Assembly (NCBI GenBank): GCA_900604495.1
Contig: UWOR01000006.1
Location: 1 to 64,000, forward strand
Direction of reading: 5' to 3'
Length of the DNA: 64,000 bases
DNA from: Desulfovibrio sp. Marseille-P6017
GTDB taxonomy: Bacteria > Bacillota_A > Clostridia > Peptostreptococcales > Peptostreptococcaceae
The notes under the pieces are model-generated. The model saw only the letters and a list, made by a program, of their open reading frames with translations, ran no database searches and was not told the DNA's origin. Each line of letters opens with the position of its first letter. The stretch's first letter is position 1. Position numbers and translations under genes: made by a program. Positions 56,190 through 64,000 of the stretch are shown in pieces.

Positions 56190-57023
56190 TTACATATTAA
56201 ACAATTTTTTCCAGCTGTCAGGGCCAAAAAGTCCATCTATAGCTAATCCATTATTTTTTTGATATTCTTTTATTCTAGCAATAGTTTTAGGTCCACAACT
56301 TCCATCTATATCTAAATCTCCTAAAGCTTCTTGTAATAAAGATACAAGAGTTCCTTTCGTTATATATCCTTTTCCTACAACTCTATTTTTTACGGCTGCA
56401 TAAGTTTTCGGACCTACATAACCATCAACATTTAGTTTTGCACTATAAGCATTGTTTAAATAAGTTTGTAACTCTTTAACCCAATCAGATTTTGTATTAG
56501 GTGAGATATGAATTATGTTACCATTATCATCATCTGAAGTACTTCTATTCATTTTATTTTTAACATCATTTTTAAACTTAATCCAAGCATTTGGATTATC
56601 TACAAACCATTTTGGACAAATTTTTCTTGTTATATCATAATGTCTAATCATATCATCAGTTGGGTCTAGATTATATTTTTCACATAAATAAGCACCTAAT
56701 TCTACCATTGAGTTATAAGTAGCATCATTATAATGCCCATCACTTGTAGGATGGCAACATTCTATACCTATACTATAGCTATTTGCACTATTAGTTGTGT
56801 AAGCTATCTCATCATCTGGAACTATATAAAGTATTTCTCCTTTTAATCCTAGTATATAGTGAGAACTAGCATATACCTTACTATTTTGAAAATAATTTCT
56901 ATTAGCTGATGCGCTACTTCCAGGATTTGCAACATAGTGCCATGCTATTTTTGTAGTTTTACTTCTCTTAGTCCCTGGTCTTGAATATTTATTTATAGTT
57001 AAAAAATTAGTTGTTATATTCAA
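56190..57023 (-). CDS. N-acetylmuramoyl-L-alanine amidase with peptidoglycan-binding domains
   Basis: The 277-residue protein has an Amidase_2 (PGRP-like) domain (about 1-160): zinc ligands are visible as His in KIAWHYVANPG and His in MIRHYDITRKICPKWF, with SYSIGIECCHPTSDGHYN in between. Two C-terminal peptidoglycan-binding repeats follow (LQTYLNNAYSAKLNVDGYVG and IDGSCGPKTIARIKEYQKN). There is no signal peptide, as in phage endolysins; no holin or phage genes are adjacent. It may lyse or remodel cell wall, or be a domesticated endolysin. Confidence 0.85.
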   Translation of the reverse strand: MNITTNFLTINKYSRPGTKRSKTTKIAWHYVANPGSSASANRNYFQNSKVYASSHYILGLKGEILYIVPDDEIAYTTNSANSYSIGIECCHPTSDGHYNDATYNSMVELGAYLCEKYNLDPTDDMIRHYDITRKICPKWFVDNPNAWIKFKNDVKNKMNRSTSDDDNGNIIHISPNTKSDWVKELQTYLNNAYSAKLNVDGYVGPKTYAAVKNRVVGKGYITKGTLVSLLQEALGDLDIDGSCGPKTIARIKEYQKNNGLAIDGLFGPDSWKKLFNM

Positions 57024-57215
57024 ATATTTATACCTCCATATATTTGGTATTATTTCTATAAGTTTTAATTAAAGGTAGCAAAATTAGGCATATTTGAGCC
57101 TATTATAATATATGAAAATCATTTTTCTAATGATACTTTTATTATAAGTTTTATTCATTATATTTTATTAACATAATTACATCTACTAGGAGTTTATATT
57201 TTAGGAATGTTTAAA

Positions 57216-57263
57216 ATAAAAAAGTCATGATTTTATTAATTTTAAATCATAACTTTTTTATTT
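57216..57263 (-). terminator. Terminator of the AI-2E-type gene
   Basis: AAAAAAGTCATGATTT and AAATCATAACTTTTTT pair with one mismatch over a 12-base loop. Confidence 0.8.
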
Positions 57264-57268
57264 TATAA

Positions 57269-58381
57269 CTACTTTTTATGCTTAATTCTCTTATTTACAT
57301 AATCTCCAAATAACTCATAAATAACACTTACAAGAGGCATGCCTATTATCATACCTATAACTCCAAATAAATTTCCTCCAACTATAATTGCAAATAATAT
57401 CCATAACGAAGGAAGTCCTAAAGAATTACCAACAACTATTGGATATACAAATTTTCCATCTAACTGCTGAATACTTATGATAAGTACTAAAAATAATATA
57501 ACTGCTGAAGGCTTTACCATAAGTATAATAAATGCTGATATCAAAATACCTACATATGTACCAAATATGGGTATAAAATTAAGTATAGGTATCATTATGC
57601 TTATAAGTAATGCATACGGTATTTTTACAAATGAAAATACTATAAAAAATATAGTTCCAAGAATTAATCCATCTGTAGATTGACCTAAAATAAATTTAGA
57701 GAATTTACGATTAGCTAACTTTAAAATATACATAATTTTCTCACATACTTTTTCACTAAAAAATGCATATATAACTTTTTTGAATTGTAATGCAAGGGTA
57801 TCTTTAGTAAGCAATATATACATAGCTATTATTATTCCTAAGAAAAAATTAATAAACAAATTTGTAATACCAAGTGTAAAGTTAAATAAATTCGATATAA
57901 ACATATTCATTAAGTTACCAATATAAGACATCGACTTCTGAACCATTGAAGGAATATCTATCTTAATATCATTAAATATATTTAATTTATCTGATTTTTC
58001 CATTATAAAACTTTGAACTGAACTTATATAATCTGGTATGCTATTAGTTAAAGTAGTTACACTCTCTATAAGTTGAGGCGCTATATAATTTATAAACGCA
58101 GCTATTACCAGACAAATTAATATTAAAGTTAATGCCAACGCTATTGTTCTTGATAAATTTTCATATTTCTTATGACTTTTCAGAAGTGGTTTTACTAATT
58201 TTTCTTCTATAATTTTCATTGGTATATTTATTAAAAATGCGATTACTCCACCGATTATAAATGGTTTAAATGCAATTATTATCCTACTTATTATACTTGG
58301 TACAAGCGCTGGCTTTATAATAAACAAGAGAAATATCATTATATATGTAGCTAATAAAAATTGATTTTTTAATTTAATCAT
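57269..58381 (-). CDS. AI-2E family transporter (YtvI/PerM-like)
   Basis: The 370-residue protein has seven to eight hydrophobic segments arranged as in the AI-2E/PerM family: FKPFIIGGVIAFLINIPMKI near 38, a variable amphipathic middle (about 110-180), and PILNFIPIFGTYVGILISAF with YPIVVGNSLGLPSLWILFAI near 320. Members export autoinducer-2 or act as Na+/H+ antiporters; the role here is unknown. GGAGG precedes the ATG. Confidence 0.85.
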   Translation of the reverse strand: MIKLKNQFLLATYIMIFLLFIIKPALVPSIISRIIIAFKPFIIGGVIAFLINIPMKIIEEKLVKPLLKSHKKYENLSRTIALALTLILICLVIAAFINYIAPQLIESVTTLTNSIPDYISSVQSFIMEKSDKLNIFNDIKIDIPSMVQKSMSYIGNLMNMFISNLFNFTLGITNLFINFFLGIIIAMYILLTKDTLALQFKKVIYAFFSEKVCEKIMYILKLANRKFSKFILGQSTDGLILGTIFFIVFSFVKIPYALLISIMIPILNFIPIFGTYVGILISAFIILMVKPSAVILFLVLIISIQQLDGKFVYPIVVGNSLGLPSLWILFAIIVGGNLFGVIGMIIGMPLVSVIYELFGDYVNKRIKHKK

Positions 58382-58538
58382 TATTTCCTCCTATAATCCA
58401 TACTTCTTACATTATTTATATTCTTCCTATTTTGTAATAAATTATATATTATTTAAATTCTTTTAAATTAAATTCTCTGTACACTGTATATCAAGAAAGC
58501 TTTAGCACAGTATGTTACTTATCTATTAAATTTGTATT

Positions 58539-58572
58539 AAAAAATGGTGAATTTATTATAAATTCACCATTT
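58539..58572 (-). terminator. Terminator of the hydratase gene
   Basis: AAATGGTGAATTTATT and AATAAATTCACCATTT-type arms pair around a short loop, on the minus strand after the stop. Confidence 0.75.
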
Positions 58573-58592
58573 CAATAACTTCCATATCAAGA

Positions 58593-60911
58593 TTAAATAT
58601 GCTGTGCCTTAACTGTATCTAAGTTACGACTTCTATTGTAATTTATTAGAGATCCTGCCTTAATTATTTCTCTTTCTTCATATGTCATATTAGATATATA
58701 TAAGTTTATTTCTTTTACTTCATTTCCTATTACATAAGCCTTTATATTCTCCATATCTTTATCTAGTAATTGCCTTATGTTAGGAACAAATATATAATCC
58801 CCTATATTAAACTCTGGTTCTTCATTAGTTTGAAATGGTATCATTCCCCAATTTATAACATTAGATCTATAACGCTTAGTTGCATATTCTTTACAAATAT
58901 TAGCGAGCCCACCTATAACTCTTTGACAACTTGCTGCTTGCTCACGAGCTGAACCATCACCTGGTTTGTTACAGTAAATAACGCTTCCTATTTCTATATC
59001 TTCAATATTTATATTACTGAAATTATCTATTGATTTTATCTTCTTATAAGCTTCAGCCAAATCAAAATCCTTTTCTATAGGATTTCCGCCATTTATTCTA
59101 TACTTTTCTACTTCATATATTTCTTTTGCTCTTGGTACATACCTCTCATCTCTTCTTGATAGTGTAAACTCTGCTAGACCTAGGGGATTAGACCTAAATG
59201 CAGATGTCTCTCCTGAGGGTATTAACTCATCCGTAGTTGTTACTTCATCCATTATTTTAGAACAAACTTTTAATAATATATTGTCTGTAAGTTTACTCAT
59301 TTTAGGCCAATCTTTTATATTAGGACCATATACTAACTTAGCTTCTTTATTAGGTTTACTGTATCCATCATAAACTCTATTTAGATATGATATTTGATTA
59401 AATTCATAACTATAATTATCTAAGTAATCTATATCAAAATCAGTAGCTGGTGTTAATATTCTTCCATTAGCTGCAGTTGACGCTATACTTCTTGCATCCA
59501 TTAATGCAACATATGATAACTGATTGTTTCCTGGCTTTGAACCTTCTCGATTTGGAAAATTTCTTGTTGTGTGTCTTATACTAAATGACCCATTCGCTGG
59601 AGTATCCCCGGCTCCAAAACAAGGTCCACAGAAAGCAGTTTTTATTATTACCCCTGAATTTATAAGTTCTATTGCAGCTCCACTTTTGATAAGCTCTGAC
59701 ATAATAGGTTGCGATGATGGATATATTGATAAAGAAAATTCTCCATTTCCGCAACTTTTATTCTTTATTATTTTTGAAGCTTCCATTATATTACTATATG
59801 TTCCACCAGCACAACCTGCAATTATTCCTTGATCTACTCTTAACTTACCATCTACTATTTTATCTTTTAAATTAAATTCAATTTCTTGGTTATCAAATAA
59901 TTTATTTGCTTCTTCTTCTATTTCTTTTAATACTGTTTTTAAATTATTATTTAAGTAGTCTATTTCATAAACATTACTCGGATGAAATGGTAATGCTATC
60001 ATTGGTTTTATAATACTTAAATCTACGTATATCATTCCATCATAATAAGCTACTTCATCTGGATTTAACTCAGCATAATCTTCTTCTCTATTATGAACTT
60101 TTAAGTACATTCTAACCTCTTCATCGGTTCTCCATATAGAAGTTAAACAAGTAGTTTCTGTTGTCATAACATCTATTCCATTTCTAAAATCAACAGAAAG
60201 ATTAGATATTCCAGGACCTACAAATTCCATTACTTTATTTTTAACATATCCACTTTTAAATACTTTACCTATTATAGCTAAAGCTATATCTTGTGGACCT
60301 ACACCTTTTTGTGGCTTTCCAGTTAAGTATACCCCTACTACTTCTGGGTAACTAATATCGTAAGTACTACATAGTAATTGCTTAACTAGCTCCCCACCAC
60401 CTTCTCCAATAGCCATAGTTCCAAGCGCTCCATAACGAGTATGGCTATCAGAACCTAAAATCATTTTCCCACATCCTGCCATCATTTCTCTCATATATTG
60501 ATGAATAACAGATATATGAGGAGGAACATATATTCCTCCATATTTTTTAGCTGCTGATAGTCCAAACATGTGATCATCTTCATTTATTGTCCCCCCTACT
60601 GCACATAATGAGTTGTGACAGTTAGTAAGTACATATGGTATTGGAAATTTCCTCATCCCTGATGCCTTAGCTGTCTGAATTATACCAACAAAAGTTATAT
60701 CATGTGATGCCATAGCATCAAATTTAATCTTAAGTCTATCCATGTTATCTGAAATATTATGATTACTTAAAATTGAATATGTTATAGTACCTTTTTTAGC
60801 TTCATATTTTTTTAAATTTAATTTAAGCGAATTTACTTTTTCTGTATCTTCTTCTGATACTATCTCCATACCCTTAAGCAAATACGCTCCTTTCTTATAT
60901 ACAGATATCAT
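58593..60911 (-). CDS. Aconitase-family hydratase (YbhJ-like)
   Basis: The 772-residue protein has the aconitase fold with FeS cysteines in a pattern similar to aconitases: [11 protein letters not shown] near 98, [12 protein letters not shown] near 367 and [10 protein letters not shown] near 428. [19 protein letters not shown] near 155 is a conserved aconitase block. The C-terminal swivel domain has [20 protein letters not shown] with the catalytic Ser/Arg. It is closest to the uncharacterised YbhJ-type hydratases rather than AcnA, AcnB or LeuC. Substrate unknown. The start is ATG 60911. Confidence 0.85.
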   Translation of the reverse strand: MISVYKKGAYLLKGMEIVSEEDTEKVNSLKLNLKKYEAKKGTITYSILSNHNISDNMDRLKIKFDAMASHDITFVGIIQTAKASGMRKFPIPYVLTNCHNSLCAVGGTINEDDHMFGLSAAKKYGGIYVPPHISVIHQYMREMMAGCGKMILGSDSHTRYGALGTMAIGEGGGELVKQLLCSTYDISYPEVVGVYLTGKPQKGVGPQDIALAIIGKVFKSGYVKNKVMEFVGPGISNLSVDFRNGIDVMTTETTCLTSIWRTDEEVRMYLKVHNREEDYAELNPDEVAYYDGMIYVDLSIIKPMIALPFHPSNVYEIDYLNNNLKTVLKEIEEEANKLFDNQEIEFNLKDKIVDGKLRVDQGIIAGCAGGTYSNIMEASKIIKNKSCGNGEFSLSIYPSSQPIMSELIKSGAAIELINSGVIIKTAFCGPCFGAGDTPANGSFSIRHTTRNFPNREGSKPGNNQLSYVALMDARSIASTAANGRILTPATDFDIDYLDNYSYEFNQISYLNRVYDGYSKPNKEAKLVYGPNIKDWPKMSKLTDNILLKVCSKIMDEVTTTDELIPSGETSAFRSNPLGLAEFTLSRRDERYVPRAKEIYEVEKYRINGGNPIEKDFDLAEAYKKIKSIDNFSNINIEDIEIGSVIYCNKPGDGSAREQAASCQRVIGGLANICKEYATKRYRSNVINWGMIPFQTNEEPEFNIGDYIFVPNIRQLLDKDMENIKAYVIGNEVKEINLYISNMTYEEREIIKAGSLINYNRSRNLDTVKAQHI

Positions 60912-61239
60912 ATATATTATTTCCCCCTTTTAATATAAATTCTATATGCCAATTATATAAGTTTTAATACATTAACTCTTTAACTGATAGACTTATCATT
61001 TTCTTTATATTATAGTACATTTTTACTTTTATTCTTGAAATTACCTTTTATCTATAAATTTATTAATAAATTTTATAAATTAAAAATTAAAAATTATGTT
61101 TATAATGAATATGTATTTGTTATATATAAAGCTTTTTAAATAATAAAATTAAACCTAGCTTATATTTAAAATATAAGTTAGGTTTAATTTATTTTAATCT
61201 AAGAAACTAGATTCTTAGATTAATCTATTTTCATACTAT
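60912..61239. other. Intergenic stretch with terminator hairpins
   Basis: No ORF. A strong hairpin at 61149-61193 (TTAAACCTA...TAGGTTTAA) terminates the minus-strand coat-like gene, and AATCTAAGAA with TTCTTAGATT (61196-61226) forms a second. The remaining 230 bases show nothing recognisable beyond AT-rich leader of the hydratase gene. Confidence 0.6.
61149..61193 (-). terminator. Terminator of coat-like gene 1
   Basis: TTAAACCTAGCTTATAT and ATATAAGTTAGGTTTAA pair with one mismatch and are followed by a T run. Confidence 0.85.
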
Positions 61240-61695
61240 CTATTTCCATGCTTTATCTTTTTTACAAGGATACATATCTTTCCATTTTGATTTATCATCA
61301 TCTTTATCCATAGGCTTACATCCACAATCAAATTCAGGTTTTTGTCCATGTTCTTTTTCACAGCCTTTTACTGTAGTTGATCCTAAATATTCGCATCCTT
61401 CATATACTGTTTCTTGACTATAGTGATATATATTCACATCTCTATAATAGTCTTTTACATGGTTGCATTCTTTAACATAATAATTGTTATATCTAGTGTA
61501 GTAATTTTCATAATAATTATCTTTTCTTATATTACATTCTTTACCTTGTATTTCTCTATATTTTTTATATCTTTTTACATCATTATAATTACATTCATGT
61601 TCATCATGTTTATATCCTTTTTCTTCATAATCATTATATCTATAATCCTTATTTTTATACTCTTTATAATTATCTCTATCGCAACAATAACCCAT
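61240..61695 (-). CDS. Spore coat-like Tyr/Lys/Cys-rich protein, copy 1
   Basis: The 151-residue protein is rich in Tyr, Lys, Asn, Asp and Cys (DNYKEYKNKDYRYNDYEEKG). A central pattern NYYTRYNNYYVKECNHVKDY and YRDVNIYHYSQETVYEGCEY resembles the CotD-type spore-coat repeat. There is no signal peptide. A diverged copy lies 200 bases upstream (61909-62475). The promoter region has a SigK-like -10 (CATATTATA, 61762-61754) and an AC 17 bases upstream. I infer a mother-cell-expressed coat or exosporium protein. AGGTA-type RBS precedes the ATG. Confidence 0.65.
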   Translation of the reverse strand: MGYCCDRDNYKEYKNKDYRYNDYEEKGYKHDEHECNYNDVKRYKKYREIQGKECNIRKDNYYENYYTRYNNYYVKECNHVKDYYRDVNIYHYSQETVYEGCEYLGSTTVKGCEKEHGQKPEFDCGCKPMDKDDDKSKWKDMYPCKKDKAWK

Positions 61696-61753
61696 TGTCT
61701 TACCTCCATAATAATAATAATATATATTTGATAGCTTTTAACTTCTATCCATA

Positions 61754-61781
61754 TATAATATGACTTTATTATAAATATTGT
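61754..61781 (-). promoter_or_regulatory. SigK-like promoter of coat-like gene 1
   Basis: On the minus strand: AC, 17 bases, then CATATTATA, matching the SigK pattern (-35 AC, -10 CATANNNTA). Its spacing equals that of the promoter before copy 2. Confidence 0.5.
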
Positions 61782-61908
61782 TAATATATTTTTCATTTTT
61801 TTACTTTTTTAGACATGTATAGATTTAAATATTCAACTCAAACTTATATTTAGCTTATATGTTTAGGATGAACATATTCAATCTATGAAACTAGATTTTT
61901 ATTTTAAT

Positions 61909-62475
61909 CTACTTCCATGCTCCACCTTTTTTGCAAGGACACATATCTTTCCATTTTAATTTATCATCATCTTTATCCATAGGTCTATATCCACAATCAA
62001 ATTCATCTTTTTGTCCATATTCTTTTTCAAATTTTGGACCAAAGTCTTGTTCATATTTTTCTCCATATCCTTTTTCAAATTTTGGACCGAAGTCTTGTCC
62101 ATCTTTTTGTCCATATCCTTTTTCACAATCTTTTACTGTAGTTGATCCTAAATATTCACATCCTTCATATATTGTTTCTTGACTATAATGATATATATTT
62201 ACATCTCTATAATAATCTTTTACATGATTACATTCTTTTGTATAATAGTTATTATATCTAGTATAGTAATTATCATAATAATTATCTTTTCTCATATTAC
62301 ATTTTTTACCTTGTACTTCTTTATAATTTTTATATCTTTTTACATCATTATAATTGCATTCATGTTCTCCATGTTTATATCCTTTTTCTTCATAATCATC
62401 ATATTTATATCCATAATCTCTATTTCTATCATTTTTATACTCTTTATAATTATCTCTATCGCTATAATAAGCCAT
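61909..62475 (-). CDS. Spore coat-like Tyr/Lys/Cys-rich protein, copy 2
   Basis: The 188-residue paralogue of copy 1 shares the N-terminal DNYKEYKN pattern, the NYYTRYNNYYTKECNHVKDY core and the C-terminal MDKDDD end. It differs by an insertion with two tandem units of GPKFEKxYGxK type (DFGPKFEKGYGEK, DFGPKFEKEYGQK). Both copies begin MGYCCDRD or MAYYSDRD and end KxxAWK. The pair likely arose by tandem duplication, including the promoter. It is most likely a spore-surface protein, by inference. Confidence 0.65.
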   Translation of the reverse strand: MAYYSDRDNYKEYKNDRNRDYGYKYDDYEEKGYKHGEHECNYNDVKRYKNYKEVQGKKCNMRKDNYYDNYYTRYNNYYTKECNHVKDYYRDVNIYHYSQETIYEGCEYLGSTTVKDCEKGYGQKDGQDFGPKFEKGYGEKYEQDFGPKFEKEYGQKDEFDCGYRPMDKDDDKLKWKDMCPCKKGGAWK

Positions 62476-62521
62476 TATTTTACCTCCATAATATATTGAT
62501 AGCTTCTAACTGCTATCCATA

Positions 62522-62549
62522 TATATTATGCTTTTATAGTATATTTTGT
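62522..62549 (-). promoter_or_regulatory. SigK-like promoter of coat-like gene 2
   Basis: On the minus strand: AC (62549-62548), 17 bases, CATAATATA (62530-62522). A GATAGC...GCTATC hairpin lies between it and the start, as in copy 1. Confidence 0.5.
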
Positions 62550-62562
62550 TAATATTTTTTCC

Positions 62563-62626
62563 ATATTATAAGCTTTTTGTATATTTTTCGATATTATAAG
62601 CTTTTTGTATATTTTTCGATATTATA
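62563..62626. repeat. 28-base tandem repeat upstream of coat-like gene 2
   Basis: Two identical 28-base units (62563-62590 and 62591-62618, each beginning ATATTATAAGCTTTTTG) are followed by an 8-base partial copy. It is AT-rich and non-coding, upstream of the SigK-like promoter. The rest of 62500-62829 is AT-rich leader DNA. Confidence 0.85.
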
Positions 62627-62829
62627 TATATTTTTTTCAATAATCATTATAAATATATATATAGATTTATAAATTTAACTTTTGTTAAGTTTATTTTATT
62701 CTGTGATAAATTTATTTCATTGTTTTCTTATTTTCTTATTTGTTTTTGACATATATTATTCATTTTTAATTCATTATATTTATTTATAAAATAATACCGA
62801 TATAATTAAAATAGACAGGGGGAATTTTT

Positions 62830-63681
62830 ATGAATAATATAAAAGTGATTATTATGGATGTTGATGGAACATTAACTAATAATAAAAAAATAATAACTAA
62901 AAAAACTAAAGATGCTTTAATTAATGCACAAAAATCAGGAGCAAAATTAGTTTTAGCTTCTGGAAGACCTACATCTGGCTTAATAGATTTTGCTAAAGAA
63001 TTGAAAATGGATAAAAATAATGGTCTTTTAGTTTCTTTTAATGGATCTAAAGTTGTTTATTGCCAAACTAACAAGGTTTTATTTAATGAAACTATTAGCA
63101 TTGAACATGGACAAGCTGTACTAGAACATCTAAAGAAATTTAAGGTTAAGCCTATGATTGATAAAGAAGATTACTTATACGTAAATAATGTTTTTGATAA
63201 TGAAATAGAACATGATGGTAAACCTTTTAATGTGATTCAGTACGAATCTCGTGGTGGTAACTTTAAGTTATGTGAAGAACACGATCTAGCTAGCTTTGCC
63301 ACCTATCCTTTAAATAAAATTTTAACTGCTGGTGATTCTAAGTACCTTAAAGAAAATTATATAGAAATAATGGAACCATTTAAAGATATTTTAAGTTGTA
63401 TGTTTACCTCACCTTTCTACTTTGAATTTACAGCTAAAGGAATTGATAAAGCTAAGGCACTAGATAGCGTATTAGTACCTATGGGTTACAAAAGTGATGA
63501 AATGATTGCTTTTGGAGATGGACACAATGATATATCTATGATTAAATACGTAGGTATAGGAGTAGCAATGGATAATGCTGTTGATGATTTAAAGTCTGTA
63601 TCTAATAAAATAACTTTATCTAATGAAGATGATGGTATTGCTCATGCATTAAGTGATTATTTTGATTGTATTAATATTTAA
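62830..63681 (+). CDS. Cof-type HAD-IIB phosphatase
   Basis: The 283-residue protein has the HAD motifs in order: IIMDVDGTLTNNKK (motif I, catalytic Asp near 10), LASGRPTSG (motif II), the type IIB cap, and FGDGHNDISMIKYVGIGVAM (motif IV) near 235. Members dephosphorylate sugar phosphates or nucleotides. The ATG is preceded by GGGGGA. It is directly upstream of an RpiR-type regulator gene that may control it. Confidence 0.9.
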   Translation: MNNIKVIIMDVDGTLTNNKKIITKKTKDALINAQKSGAKLVLASGRPTSGLIDFAKELKMDKNNGLLVSFNGSKVVYCQTNKVLFNETISIEHGQAVLEHLKKFKVKPMIDKEDYLYVNNVFDNEIEHDGKPFNVIQYESRGGNFKLCEEHDLASFATYPLNKILTAGDSKYLKENYIEIMEPFKDILSCMFTSPFYFEFTAKGIDKAKALDSVLVPMGYKSDEMIAFGDGHNDISMIKYVGIGVAMDNAVDDLKSVSNKITLSNEDDGIAHALSDYFDCINI

Positions 63682-63724
63682 ATTAGATAAATTTATAACA
63701 CTAAAATTTTACAAAATACTGTAT

Positions 63725-63754
63725 AATGTTCATGAGGTGATCTTCATGAACATT
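63725..63754. promoter_or_regulatory. Inverted repeat overlapping the RpiR RBS and start
   Basis: AATGTTCATGA (63725-63735) and TCATGAACATT (63744-63754) are perfectly complementary, and the 8-base loop lies between the RBS (AGGTGA) and the ATG. TATAAT at 63722-63727 overlaps the left arm, so it is more likely a DNA operator for autoregulation than an RNA structure. Confidence 0.5.
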
Positions 63755-64000
63755 TTTAATAAATTAAATCAATTAACTAGCTTAACTGAAAATGAAAAAA
63801 TATTAGCTAAGTATATGCAGAATAATCCTGAGAATTTTATAAAAATGAGTGCAAGTGAAATTAGTGATGCTTGCTTTATTTCAACTTCAACAATTTATAG
63901 ATTATGCCAAAAGCTAGATTTATTAGGTTTGTCAGATTTAAAAATACAGGTTTCTTCATCTATTAATGAATATCTTAATGAAAAAAACGTAATCGACTAT
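63746..64000 (+). CDS. RpiR/MurR-family transcriptional regulator, N-terminal part
   Basis: The 85 codons inside the window encode the RpiR HTH domain: MNIFNKLNQLTSLTENEKIL, KMSASEISDACFISTSTIYR and LCQKLDLLGLSDLKIQVSSS. The gene continues past the window edge, where a SIS sugar-phosphate-binding domain is expected. AGGTGAT precedes the ATG. It follows the HAD phosphatase gene, suggesting a sugar-phosphate regulon. The palindrome over its start suggests autoregulation. Confidence 0.85.
   Translation, partial: MNIFNKLNQLTSLTENEKILAKYMQNNPENFIKMSASEISDACFISTSTIYRLCQKLDLLGLSDLKIQVSSSINEYLNEKNVIDY

Noticed and set aside
56190..57023. Endolysin-like amidase as a sign of a prophage
   Set aside because: No holin, portal, capsid, tail or other phage gene within the flanking DNA; treated as a solitary amidase.
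61414..61731. Ile/Phe-rich plus-strand ORF opposite coat-like gene 1, and the similar ORF at 62179-62499
   Set aside because: Both are antisense reflections of the Tyr/Asn/Lys-rich coat-like genes; no RBS and no independent terminator.

Overview
The window is strongly AT-rich, low-GC Firmicute chromosome. Endospore genes (spoVS, an H-type SASP, an alpha/beta-type SASP, two coat-like proteins), strict-anaerobe traits (rubrerythrin, a 2-hydroxyacyl-CoA dehydratase activator-type protein, BFD-type [2Fe-2S] proteins) and the gene content point to a spore-forming Clostridia member, probably Peptostreptococcaceae. The family is an inference. I see no rRNA, tRNA, CRISPR array, insertion sequence or complete prophage. 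Most genes lie on the minus strand, and intrinsic terminators separate nearly every transcription unit.

Layout. 0-5 kb: end of an anchored protein gene, deoD, lexA with an SOS box, an XerS-like tyrosine recombinase and about 1 kb of non-coding DNA with a dif-like palindrome, then sspH and spoVS. 5-11 kb: small membrane proteins, trmB, a HesB-like protein, a leucine-rich-repeat protein, an acetyltransferase, a solitary phage-type integrase and corA. 11.8-16.2 kb: a housekeeping run (phosphatase, HI0933-type flavoprotein, aroH, cmk, plsC, ispH). 16-25 kb: a YitT protein, clpB, a candidate structured RNA upstream of clpB, an SDR reductase, a cation/proton antiporter, and a second SOS box before a broken small ORF. 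23.9-29.5 kb: a 5-oxoprolinase-type operon (pxpB, pxpC, accB-like, accC-like, pxpA) ending in an NRAMP-family transporter that lacks the usual metal ligands; pxpB carries two compensating homopolymer indels. 30.3-37.3 kb: a 1449-residue double-ASKHA activator protein, glpK with a GlpP-type leader, and glpP. 37-50 kb: SASP, SH3/3D protein, dGTPase, tandem-BFD protein, aldose epimerase, aromatic-acid exporter, tpx and bcp, ilvE, ilvA and an MFS transporter. 50.1-55.3 kb: decayed genes (TauE, MarR, VanZ, AraC, zinc-ribbon/LprI) mixed with intact rubrerythrin and a HesB-like ORF whose in-frame TGA sits at the family's conserved cysteine. 55.5-64 kb: acetyltransferase, PGRP-type amidase, AI-2E-type transporter, an aconitase-family hydratase, tandem coat-like genes, a HAD phosphatase and the start of an RpiR regulator.

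The genes form several functional sets: SOS response and chromosome resolution (lexA, Xer protein), spore protection and surface, peroxide/iron defence (tpx, bcp, rubrerythrin, BFD protein), branched-chain amino acid metabolism (ilvE, ilvA), glycerol use (glpP, glpK) and 5-oxoproline metabolism. The least explained items are the TGA-containing HesB-like ORF, the non-canonical NRAMP, the RNA upstream of clpB, the dif-like palindrome and the long perfect palindromes in intergenic DNA.
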